From assembly GCF_009725165.1 (NCBI RefSeq), contig NZ_WNZW01000012.1:1-64000 (forward strand): a stretch of DNA of 64,000 nucleotides, written 5' to 3'. A program made the position numbers and the translations under genes. The stretch's first letter is position 1. The number at the start of each line of letters is the position of its first letter. The notes under the pieces are model-generated. The model saw only the letters and a list, made by a program, of their open reading frames with translations. It was not told where the DNA came from and searched no databases. Source of the DNA: Paenibacillus woosongensis (GTDB lineage: Bacteria > Bacillota > Bacilli > Paenibacillales > Paenibacillaceae). Below, one piece after another: positions 16,914-25,500 of the stretch.

Positions 16914-17354
16914 TCACCCCACCGACGTTCCATCGAGCTCCTGGCCGTCGTCCTCAATCTGAATAAGTCCGCCGTGGATGCAAAAGGTCGTGCAGTTGCT
17001 GAGCAGCGCTGGCTCTCCTTCAATCAGAACATCCTCTTTGCCCCCGGCCCATCTCTCTGTAATGACGGGAACGCAAGGCGCTTTCTGCAAACCTTCGATA
17101 TCCATCTCCCCGTTCTGCACCGCCGGATTCAGCATGCTGAAGCAGTTGCCAAAAGGGATGATATTCACCATAGGCTCATAATCCGCAACATTCATTTGCG
17201 CTTTCTCCTTCAAATGCACGCCATGACAGAGCGGCGTCTTTAGCCGATTCAACTGCGTACCGCAGCTGCAGCTTAAGATCGCACCGGCCACGACATAGCT
17301 TTTCTGTTCTTCGCCTGCTGTTTCATTGGTGGAATATGCACCGACAATTTCCAT
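16914..17354 (-). CDS. DUF4280 family PAAR-like protein
   Basis: 146 residues. DUF4280 proteins share the Cys-rich, PAAR-like conical fold placed at the tip of VgrG spikes. Visible marks are YVVAGAILSCSCGTQLNRL near residue 20, MVNIIPFGNCFSMLNPAV near 62, and LSNCTTFCIHGGLIQI near the end; cysteines and a histidine suggest a bound metal. GAGGAGGTTGTTCGAAG precedes the ATG. It sits between the Imm11-like gene and the VgrG-nuclease gene, as expected if it caps that spike. Confidence 0.8.
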   Translation of the reverse strand: MEIVGAYSTNETAGEEQKSYVVAGAILSCSCGTQLNRLKTPLCHGVHLKEKAQMNVADYEPMVNIIPFGNCFSMLNPAVQNGEMDIEGLQKAPCVPVITERWAGGKEDVLIEGEPALLSNCTTFCIHGGLIQIEDDGQELDGTSVG

Positions 17355-17393
17355 CTTCGAACAACCTCCTCGTTCAGGTTCACTCTAAATTTC

Positions 17394-17957
17394 TCAACTG
17401 CCGTAAGCAGCTTCGCTGCTTCCAGTCCCCGCCCGCTCAACGCGCGTTAACCGGATTCCGTCAAAATCTCTGCGCAATAGGCTTTCCGCCAGCGCCAGAT
17501 GAACCAAAATCTGTGTCTCCGCAATACCGGCCACTTGGAACAGCATCCATGAATTTAGCTGCTCTCCCTCTACCACGAGACGACGAAGCGCCCCATCCGG
17601 CCGAAACTCGCTCTCCGCAGACAAACAGCCAACCCGCGGCGGGATCATCAGCCAGTACGTCTGGCTATGCTTGCGCCGAAGATCCAGCAAACGCACCGCG
17701 AAGAACTTCATCCGCGGACAGAATTTCTCGACTAATAGCTTCAGCCGGGTCGATAACAAGGGCAGCGGATGCTCCAAATAATCCGGGTATTGCACCCGCT
17801 CGGCGTCCTGGATCGCAAATTGCAAGCTGACTTCATGGAGCGCATGACAGCCTTCCTCCGTCAGCATTTCTTTGGTGATCTCCGCAAAAACGCCCACAGG
17901 AACAGCCGGGTCATGCACACGCTCGTCCACGCTCAGCTTGAACAAATCAAGCTCCAT
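17394..17957 (-). CDS. DUF1629/Imm11-like protein
   Basis: 187 residues, cytosolic. The segment PLPLLSTRLKLLVEKFCP followed by MKFFAVRLLDL and the closing pattern LLRRDFDGIRLTRVE match the layout of DUF1629 (Imm11-type) proteins, which occur next to polymorphic toxins. Its ATG lies inside the end of the pentapeptide gene (11-base overlap), with GAGAGGTGAATCTCG ahead of it, so it is translationally coupled to that gene. It is embedded among the spike genes rather than after the toxin, so an adaptor or loading role is as likely as immunity. Confidence 0.6.
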   Translation of the reverse strand: MELDLFKLSVDERVHDPAVPVGVFAEITKEMLTEEGCHALHEVSLQFAIQDAERVQYPDYLEHPLPLLSTRLKLLVEKFCPRMKFFAVRLLDLRRKHSQTYWLMIPPRVGCLSAESEFRPDGALRRLVVEGEQLNSWMLFQVAGIAETQILVHLALAESLLRRDFDGIRLTRVERAGTGSSEAAYGS

Positions 17958-19170
17958 CGAGATTCACCTCTCCCTCGGCTTCGGTAAAATAAGCAAGCAA
18001 GGCTCGCCGCGCAGCCTGGGTACTGGTACCGGCAATGCTCTCATCGATGAGCGCTCCGTCCAGGTTGGCACCGGTAAAATCAGCGTCCGTTAATACCGCA
18101 TTCGTAAAATCAGCACCCTGAACATTGGCTCCAATAAAGCTCGCACCAGTCAGATTCGCGCCGATAAACCGGGCACCGCGCAGATTCGCACTCGTGAAAT
18201 CGGCCTCGGATAAATCCGCCCCGGCAAAATTCACGCCAATGAACCCGGGAATGTCCCATTCCTCCGTGCCTGCCGTACCGCTCATCCCTTCAACGAATCT
18301 GAAATCCGCCCCTTGCAGGCCGCAATACTCAAAGCTGGCTTCATGCAAGAAAGATCCTGAGAAGTTCGCGCCTGCAAGCATGCATCTCTCAAAGCGCGTG
18401 CCGACCAGCATGCATTCCGCCAGCTGGCTGTCCTTCAACCGCGTATCCTCGAACCGTGCGTAGCGAAAATCCAATGCGCTGTAATCCCCGTCAGCCAAAT
18501 CCAGCTTGCGGTATACCTCGTAAGCGTATTCGGCCTCTTTTCCCGCCTCAAGCCATTCCTTCACCTCTGCGCTGTCCAAATTCCGCTCGTCCAGCTTATA
18601 GACGACCTCGCTGTGATCCAAATACTCGCCTACGCGGATTTCGACCACCGCCTCCTTATCAAGCTGGAGGAATTCCTCCAGCCGCACAGCTTCAGGCATC
18701 GCCTGGCGAATTAACGCAACGACATAGCCATGAACATAGGCGGCTTCATGCCGCATTTCCCGCTCCACATCCATCTCGCTAATCTGTCCCGCATATTCCC
18801 GCCGTCTGGACATGACCGCTTCCTTCCACTTCTCCAGCGGCAGGTAAGCCCATTTGGCTTCATAACCGCATCTGACAGGCTGGGGATCCATAAACCAGTT
18901 CTCATCCTGCGCTTCCCCTAAATACGTCATCTTTCCGCTCTGCATCGCTGTCCGCAGCATCGAATAGGTCAAATAGCCGATCCGTCCCTTCTTCCCCGCA
19001 GCCTGAAGCTCCAGCAGCTGCCGACACCAGGCCCGAAACGAAGCGATGAACTCCCTGATCAGCTCCGGACGCCAGCCTTGATAAGTCTGTTCCAGCTGCT
19101 CGAGCATGATCTGCCGCTGCGGACGAATCACCTCGTCGCGAAAATGAGCCAGCGCACTTTCATTCCTCAA
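17947..19170 (-). CDS. Large pentapeptide-repeat protein of the spike operon
   Basis: 407 residues. The first 210 or so are helical and charged (a domain I do not recognise); from about residue 225 to 390 there is a pentapeptide-repeat beta-helix, clearest in the run FAGADLSEADFTSANLRGARF. A TTG start with AAAGGAGCGATCAAG is the best choice. It follows the first VgrG gene by 44 bases and overlaps the Imm11-like gene. In some contractile injection loci pentapeptide proteins accompany VgrG/PAAR genes; its role here is unknown. Confidence 0.8.
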   Translation of the reverse strand: MRNESALAHFRDEVIRPQRQIMLEQLEQTYQGWRPELIREFIASFRAWCRQLLELQAAGKKGRIGYLTYSMLRTAMQSGKMTYLGEAQDENWFMDPQPVRCGYEAKWAYLPLEKWKEAVMSRRREYAGQISEMDVEREMRHEAAYVHGYVVALIRQAMPEAVRLEEFLQLDKEAVVEIRVGEYLDHSEVVYKLDERNLDSAEVKEWLEAGKEAEYAYEVYRKLDLADGDYSALDFRYARFEDTRLKDSQLAECMLVGTRFERCMLAGANFSGSFLHEASFEYCGLQGADFRFVEGMSGTAGTEEWDIPGFIGVNFAGADLSEADFTSANLRGARFIGANLTGASFIGANVQGADFTNAVLTDADFTGANLDGALIDESIAGTSTQAARRALLAYFTEAEGEVNLDGA

Positions 19171-19214
19171 CTTGATCGCTCCTTTCTTGTCCTTCCTGAA
19201 CCGGAGAACCAGGA

Positions 19215-20642
19215 TTAGTTCGTCTTCAGCTCCAGTCCCGAGATCACCGTGCGGCCGTCCATTTCGATGGTGCTCGTCTCGTTGCTCGTCAGCGTAATTT
19301 TCTCCTTGGCCGAAATAGTAATATTCTGCTCGGCATTCATCAAAATGTCCTCCTTCGCAACCAGCTTGATTTCCTTGCTGCTGGATATTTCGATGCCGCC
19401 GCTCTCGCTTAGACGGATAAATATCTCGCCGTCCTTTCCTGTAATGACCACTTCCTCCGGCGTCATCATCAGCTCCTTGCCAGCGGCTGTCCGGAAATAT
19501 TTATGATCGGGGTTGCCCAGCTTGTTCGTCTCGCCTTCGTCGGAATTTTGCCGCACCGAGCTGCTGGCCACGCCCTCCTCCTCCCGGTTGCCGGGAAAAT
19601 AGACGCGCACATGGTCGCCGACCTCAGGCATGCAATACCAGCCGCTGTTCCCCTCGGCCGTATATACCGAGGCATACGGAAAGCAATGCGCATCGCTGGC
19701 CTGCTGGACATCGTCGATGGCGAGGTGAACTTTGACCGTGTCCTTCTGTACAGCAATGACTTGTCCCTGAATGGAGACGCCGATAATTTGATCATTGTAA
19801 AAAGGATTCGGCCGCAGCCCCTCCCGGGAGCTTAAAGTATAGCGGTGGGTCAGCTGACCTTGCTTCATTTCGGTCCATGCCTCAATGACATACAGCAAGG
19901 ACCCTTTGAATTGAACAGTATCCCCAAGCTGGAACACCCGCTCCGACTCTACTTCGTAATAGATATAGTCGTTCTCCTGGACCTTGGCGCTTGTGTTCTG
20001 CGTCGTATGGCGATACGGGTCCATCCGCTTCGTGATTTGATAGTGGCTCTCCTTAATCGCTCCTTTGATGCTGCCATCCGGCAAGCCAAAGAAAAATTTA
20101 GGCTCATCAAAGACGACCGAAGGAATCAGCACGGTGCGCAGCCGCGAGGCCAGCCGGGTCAGGAACTGCCAATCCGTCTCCAGGTACTGCATCGTGAACC
20201 GCCCGATTGCCCCGCCTCCGGTCGCCTCGTCGATAATGTCAATGCCCGGGTAAGGCGCTTTGACCACATTCAGCAGGTCGGGATACGTCATGCTTTTGTT
20301 CTGGAAGGAACGGCTTCTTTTTTTCACATCCAGCTCAAAGGTATGCGACACCGCTTCGACTTCCAAATGATATACGCCCCGGACGGCCTTCACGGCAATG
20401 TTCCGCACGATGCCGCAGAATAGCGGGGACAGTGTGCCCTGCTCGTTGCGCTGGCTGATCTTTACGGTGGTTCTGGCATCGCACATGAGCACATAGCTGT
20501 CCTTTACCTCCTCAGACACGATGCCCGTAAATTTCAAACAAGCGTGATCATTCACTTTCTTCGCAATCGTCAGCTCGAGCAAATTCACCAGCTCAAACGG
20601 GCTGACGACCAGACTGTCGTAAGTAAGAGCGGCCTCTGTCAT
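19215..20642 (-). CDS. VgrG-type spike protein without toxin domain
   Basis: 475 residues: gpD/VgrG base (residues about 15-285), OB fold (about 290-370, IAVQKDTVKVHLAIDD, VYTAEGNSGWYCMPEVGDHVRVYF) and a short needle (about 395-470) ending in SNETSTIEMDGRTVISGLEL. Its parts align by eye with those of the VgrG-nuclease protein, including the shared TAEGNSG-YCMP motif, so the two genes are paralogs. It has no C-terminal extension. The ATG overlaps the stop of the DcrB-like gene (ATGA), and GGGAGGTGCGGAAGT gives the binding site. Likely the plain spike or a docking partner for the toxin-bearing one. Confidence 0.87.
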   Translation of the reverse strand: MTEAALTYDSLVVSPFELVNLLELTIAKKVNDHACLKFTGIVSEEVKDSYVLMCDARTTVKISQRNEQGTLSPLFCGIVRNIAVKAVRGVYHLEVEAVSHTFELDVKKRSRSFQNKSMTYPDLLNVVKAPYPGIDIIDEATGGGAIGRFTMQYLETDWQFLTRLASRLRTVLIPSVVFDEPKFFFGLPDGSIKGAIKESHYQITKRMDPYRHTTQNTSAKVQENDYIYYEVESERVFQLGDTVQFKGSLLYVIEAWTEMKQGQLTHRYTLSSREGLRPNPFYNDQIIGVSIQGQVIAVQKDTVKVHLAIDDVQQASDAHCFPYASVYTAEGNSGWYCMPEVGDHVRVYFPGNREEEGVASSSVRQNSDEGETNKLGNPDHKYFRTAAGKELMMTPEEVVITGKDGEIFIRLSESGGIEISSSKEIKLVAKEDILMNAEQNITISAKEKITLTSNETSTIEMDGRTVISGLELKTN

Positions 20643-21307
20643 ACTTCCGCACCTCCCTGTCCCGATTCCCTGAGGTCAGAAGGTGCATCTTTGTCCGTCA
20701 TACGCAGCGATGCCATGATGCTCTTAGCTACCGGCCTCCAATCGTTCATCTCTTGATCCAGACAATTGAAGGTGCACATGAGCGCCCGGCCCTCGAGCGA
20801 AAGGAAAAACATGAAGTTATAAATGCTTCCATTCATCACCGGCGTGACGAACTCGCAATAACCGACGGCTGCATTAGGCGACTGAACTACGCCGTCTCCG
20901 TACCATTTGAGAATTTTTTGCGTTCGGCGGAGAATCTGCGTGATGCCTTGCGTGAATTCCTCAATTTCCCTGCCCCGCACCGGAGTTGCAGTATGATTGA
21001 AGGCGACATTAATCGTGCTAAGCGCGTTGGTGTAGATCAGCTGGGGTCTGCGCTCTGACGGGTACTTCAAAGCTGCCATTTGCGGGGTCATCGGCTTGAA
21101 CATGCTGGGCATCACCAAAGACAACTGATCCTCGAACAAAGCGTACCGCTGAAAAGACAGCGTCTCCCGCCCTACCTGTACAAACGGCTGATCCAGCTTC
21201 ACCTCGGCAAAATCCTGCCACGTCTTCCCGGCCGCCGCATTCTCCTGCGTCTGCTGGGCTTGCTGCCTCTGCAGCATGGCGATCATCGTTTCATCCAAAT
21301 GCTTCAC
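20639..21307 (-). CDS. DcrB/DUF1795-like protein heading the spike operon
   Basis: 222 residues. The pattern FSFQRYALFEDQLSLVMP-like opening (visible as ETLSFQRYALFEDQLSLVMP), the middle NVAFNHTATPV and the end FFLSLEGRALMCTFNCLDQEMNDWRPVAKSIMASLRM match DcrB/PsbP-like proteins. In Gram-negative type VI systems DUF1795 (Eag) proteins are chaperones that shield transmembrane segments of VgrG- or PAAR-linked effectors. There is no signal peptide, in line with a cytosolic chaperone. GTG start with GGAAGGAGCGAAGATTT. First gene of the operon, overlapping vgrG by 4 bases. Confidence 0.7.
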   Translation of the reverse strand: MKHLDETMIAMLQRQQAQQTQENAAAGKTWQDFAEVKLDQPFVQVGRETLSFQRYALFEDQLSLVMPSMFKPMTPQMAALKYPSERRPQLIYTNALSTINVAFNHTATPVRGREIEEFTQGITQILRRTQKILKWYGDGVVQSPNAAVGYCEFVTPVMNGSIYNFMFFLSLEGRALMCTFNCLDQEMNDWRPVAKSIMASLRMTDKDAPSDLRESGQGGAEV

Positions 21308-21453
21308 AAATCTTCGCTCCTTCCGAATTTGAAAATTTTGAGACTTTCTATTGTTATCGGAAGAAATCGTTATTTATTTGAATATTTTCCCTTAAAAGAT
21401 TGTATTTTGGATAACATTCGCCCGATGCTCTATCGGCCCTCACTGAAATGACA

Positions 21454-21490
21454 AAGAGACTACCGCATTTACAGCTGCAAATAGTCTCTT
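21454..21490. other. Hairpin in the spike operon upstream region
   Basis: AAGAGACTA pairs perfectly with TAGTCTCTT around a 19-base loop. On the minus strand CTCTTTGTC follows, so it may be a second terminator or a leader structure. Confidence 0.4.
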
Positions 21491-21500
21491 GATAGGGAGT

Positions 21501-21546
21501 CGATAGGATTTGATAGGATTTGATAGGATTTGATGGGAAGTGATGG
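21501..21546. repeat. Ten-base tandem repeat
   Basis: TGATAGGATT is repeated three times in a row (first copy with C for T), followed by two degenerate copies beginning TGATGGG. The period equals about one helix turn. Confidence 0.75.
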
Positions 21547-21679
21547 GCGAATCACCGTCGGTCTGCTCTCGGGAACGGACACCAGATGCGCTATTTGCAC
21601 CATTTCTCCTTTTTTCACGAGCTAGCGGACACAGATGAACTTATTTGCTCAAAAAGCACCTGCTTCCAGCCCCATCTGA

Positions 21680-21762
21680 TGGAATAGCGGTACTACGGTC
21701 CGTTAGTCTCGCTTGTTATGGCTTTTTTCGGAAATAACGGAACCACGGTCCGTAAGCAGATA
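21680..21762. repeat. Degenerate CGGTCCGT intergenic repeat pair
   Basis: GCGGTACTACGGTCCGTTA and ACGGAACCACGGTCCGTAA are two related copies about 50 bases apart. Such short dispersed elements look typical of intergenic DNA in this group, but only these copies are in the window. Confidence 0.5.
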
Positions 21763-21789
21763 GTCAGCGTGAAATGAGAAGCACCCGAG

Positions 21790-21829
21790 CAAAAAAAACA
21801 CGACCTCTTAGTCTCAGACTAAGCCGGTC
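21790..21829 (-). terminator. Terminator of the 21844-22266 gene
   Basis: On the minus strand GACC-GG-CTTAGTC pairs with GACTAAG-A-GGTC, followed by GTGTTTTTTTT. Confidence 0.85.
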
Positions 21830-21843
21830 ATGTCCTGTTACGG

Positions 21844-22266
21844 TTAGCGGGAAAGCCGCCTCTCTTCTATCATTTGCGTAGATTCGCTTCTAAATGCCTC
21901 CAGATTATGTTCGACAAGGGTAACCTGGGTATCATCCAGCAGAATATAGGCCGGAATTTGGCGGATGTCCACTTCATCGCGAATTTGCTTGCCCTCACCC
22001 GAGTCTATGGTTAATACCCCTACTTTATTGAAATAGCCAGGGTACTCGCGTACCATCTCATTGAGTATGTAAGTTTGGTTGATATAGTCGGTCTCCTCCG
22101 CCAGGATCAGCAGCGAAAAGGCGTAGTTGTCCTGCGACAAATACGGACCGAAGACATCCTGGTCTTTCCTGTCGTTTGAGCCGAGCAATCCAGAAATGAT
22201 CATGAGCAGTACAATGACGAGCCCCGCCTTAAAAATACGCGCTGATTTCCCCGTTTGCATTCTCAA
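21844..22266 (-). CDS. Membrane-anchored protein, possible thioredoxin-like fold
   Basis: About 140 residues: a basic N-terminus, one membrane helix (AGLVIVLLMIISGLLG), then an extracytoplasmic domain. IRQIPAYILLDDTQVTLVEHN resembles the cis-proline loop and last strands of thioredoxin-like proteins, but there is no CxxC pair, so redox activity is doubtful. Start unclear: TTG at 22266 or ATG at 22260 fit the AAAAGGAGATTG site, with a further TTG at 22290 lacking one. Single gene closed by a terminator. Function unknown. Confidence 0.6.
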   Translation of the reverse strand: MRMQTGKSARIFKAGLVIVLLMIISGLLGSNDRKDQDVFGPYLSQDNYAFSLLILAEETDYINQTYILNEMVREYPGYFNKVGVLTIDSGEGKQIRDEVDIRQIPAYILLDDTQVTLVEHNLEAFRSESTQMIEERRLSR

Positions 22267-22334
22267 TTCAGGCAATCTCCTTTTTTCCAAAATACGTCAA
22301 GTCGTACATATTGTATCATCAACCCGCCAAAAAG

Positions 22335-22364
22335 AAGACACCGAGATCAAAATCTCGGCGTCTT
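22335..22364 (-). terminator. Terminator downstream of the GH3 gene
   Basis: On the minus strand AAGACGCCGAGAT pairs with ATCTCGGTGTCTT (one G-U), followed by CTTTTTGG. It lies about 170 bases after the GH3 stop; the bases between hold nothing I can support. Confidence 0.8.
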
Positions 22365-22537
22365 CGCCCACGGTGAAGCCTTGCTCCATCAATGAATAAG
22401 ATTCAACTAACTCTACGCTATTGCTTTACTTTTACTAATCGAGCTTTACCTCCACCTGTTGCGTTCTATCCTCATGAATGATGTTTTACCTCAATCTATG
22501 GTGTTTATCTCCCTTAGTCGGCCTATCCCCTCTCCGC

Positions 22538-25500
22538 TTATGGTGAAGGATTAAAGTTTTGCAGTCCATATCCATAGGGGAAAAGAGGATCACCAAAGTC
22601 GGTTGGCACCGGCTGGTTATTGTTAATGTAGCTGCGAATTTGGGCGCGTTCGGCTTCGGTTGCTCCGAGGTCGTAAGGCAGATCCCATTTCTCCAGCTGG
22701 TTGTTCACGTGATCCGTTCCGATTTGATCGACGGAGCGCGGAAGCTGGAACGGGAGCATTCCTGTTGGCAAATAGTCGCCAAACAACAGCTCCGAGGTCG
22801 CCGTGCCCCCGCCGTTCCCCGGGCGGTATACAACGACAACAGCTGCACATTTGTCGAGAATATCCGTCAAGACATAAGGTCTTGGCATGACGACGACAGC
22901 GATGACCGGAATGCCGCGGCTGTGGAATTTATCGATTTCGGCGATTTGGTCCGCAGGGATGGTTGGCTGCTTATCCGGCCATTCCGTGCCGTGGGTATAG
23001 CTCTTTTCCCCGATCACAACGATGGCTGTTTTCGCCTGCGCCGCATCATTCAGCACGACATTGACGCCCGTCCCCGCCCGGTCTTTGATTCCCTGGTAGT
23101 AAGATTTGGCCTGAGGATTGTCATGATAGATCGACTGCCAAATCACGTTGGCGATGTTATCCGTCGCCATATCATCACTTGTTGCCCGCGGTCCTGCTAC
23201 GACAAGGGTATCTCCGTTATTTACCTTCAACGGAAGAACACCGTTGTTCTTGAGCAGGGTCAGCGATTGACGAGCTGCTTCATTGACAATGTTGTTGCTC
23301 TCGGCACTGTGCCAGATCGTCGTCGGGTAATCCGGGTCGCCGTATGGATTCTCGAACAGACCCAGCTTGAATTTCAGCTCCAGCACTCTGCGTGCCGCTT
23401 CATCGATTCGCGACATTCCTACTGCATTGACTAGCGTGTTGAAATCCGTGCCCGAAGCCACGGCACCGCCCATGACGTCACTGCCTGCGCGGATGCTTCG
23501 TACGGAAATGTCGGTGGCTGAGGCCAGCCAATCCGTCATGACTACCCCCTGGAAGCCGATGACATTCCGCAAATAGTCCAGGGTCGGCTTGCTGACGCCC
23601 GCCCCTTCGCTATTCGGGTCAAGGAAAGGCGCTGAGCCATAACCCGGCATCACCGTTCCCGGGTTCGCATCCATCGCGGCATACCATGGCTTCATATGCC
23701 ATTTGACCGTTGTGCTATCATAGACTACCGTCTGCTCCCCGCCCGCGCCTTGGCTTGGCCAGTGCTTGACGGTAATCATGATCGATTTCGGGTTTACCTC
23801 CGGTCCGCCCTGCATGCCGGCGATCATTGCGCGCATCATTGCCGCGGAATAGTCGGCATTCTCCCCCGTTCCTTCCTGAACGCGAGGATAGAGAACCTTC
23901 GTGTTCACTTCGGCGACCGGAGACAGCGTTCCCGTGAAGCCCCAAGCCTTTTGCTCGCGGCGCTGCAGGTCGCCAGCCTGCCAGGCGAGGTCGAGATTTC
24001 GGGTAGCTGCAAGGCCAAGCCCGGTCGGGAAAACCGTCTTCCAGCCATGGATTTTATCTCCGGTAAAAGCAATTGGAATCCCCAGACGCTGCGTACGCGA
24101 GACTTTGATCTGCGCGTCCGTCATGAAATTGGTCGTACCGTATGAGAACACATATCCTGCTTTTTCATTCAGTCCATCAAGCGATTCCGGCGAGAAAAAC
24201 AGCTGATTGATTTTCTCCTCCGTCGTCATCCGCGACATTAAATCGTCCAAGCGTACGGAGATCGGGTTGCGCCAATCCTCGTAAGGTTCGATGGTGCCAT
24301 TTTTGTTCAAATCCCGGCTGCCGTTAATGATATTTACGCCGTCATCCACTTGCTCAATATACGGAAGATACACGCTGAACTGCCCGATGTCGGACTGGCT
24401 CTTATTGCCGCTGCCATCCACGGCAACGACGTACCATTTATATGTCCAGCGGTCTACAAGAGATGGCGCATTCACCTGAGTACCCGTCACTTCGGCTACT
24501 TTCGTATACCGATCAAGCAAATTCCCGGAAGCATTCCAATCATAGTCGTTCCTGGTCAGGTTCACCCAGACTTCGTATTTTACCGCTCCAGCCTTGGGCT
24601 CCCAGGTCAAAGTCGGCGTGCGGGTCGTTGTCACCATTTGGCCGTTCACTGGCGATACCACCTTGAACGCCGTAATGGTGTAAGTACCTGTTGCGACCTC
24701 CGAGTCGGTCATATCAGGCTTGACAGCGATCGCTTTGATCGTAGTTGTAACTGGAACCTGAATCGGTCCGGTATAGGTTGCGGAAGCCTGGGTCGGCGTG
24801 GAGCCGTCCGTCGTATATTTAATTGCCGCTCCCGCCGTGGCGCTTGTCAGCGTCACGCTTTGCGCTGATGTGTAAGTGCCTGGAGCTGGAGTAAACACAG
24901 GGGCAGATGCTTTGGGCGGCAAAGGCGTCGTTTGGCCAAATACTTCGAATTCCCACAGCGAATAGCCGTAATCGGTAGTCCGCTCCGTCCCATGCATCCG
25001 TACATATCTGGCGGTTACCGGATCAAAGGTAATGTCTTCGGTATTTCCCGTTCCGTAGGCTTGGGTGTATGCATCCGTCCAGTCGGAGGCATCCGTGGAG
25101 ACCTGGATTTTATACGCCCTGGCGCTGGCTGTCTCCCAATGCAGCCTGACCCCGGTCACCGTATGATTCGTGCCGAGATCCACGTAAATCCACTGGGGAT
25201 CGCTGAATTCCGACTCCCAGCGCGTCCCGCTGTTGCCGTCAAATGCAGCGTCCGCCGCATTCCCGCCGATACTGCTGGATGCCATCGCTGGCTTATTCAG
25301 CGCCAAATTGCTTGCACCAGAATCGGAGCCTATCGTATATGTCGCGGAAGCCACCGCTGAATCGGTCATACCTGCCTTGGTGGCAATCGCTTTGATCGTC
25401 GCCGTAGCTGTCACGGAAATCGGTCCGGTATACGTTGGTGAAGCTGAGGTAGGTGTTGAACCGTCGGTCGTATACTTAATGGCAGCTCCTGGGGTCGCAC

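Larger units (their letters stand above)
21308..21843. other. Intergenic region upstream of the spike operon
   Basis: 536 bases without a gene. It holds a hairpin (21454-21490), a 10-bp tandem repeat (21501-21546), a pair of similar CGGTCCGT repeats (about 21680-21760) and a terminator (21790-21829). The promoter of the spike operon must lie here; the AT-rich stretch at 21335-21415 is the likely place. Confidence 0.5.

Noticed and set aside
22559..23434. 291-codon plus-strand frame opposite the GH3 catalytic domain
   Set aside because: Antisense shadow of a GC-rich gene, no recognisable domain or ribosome binding site.
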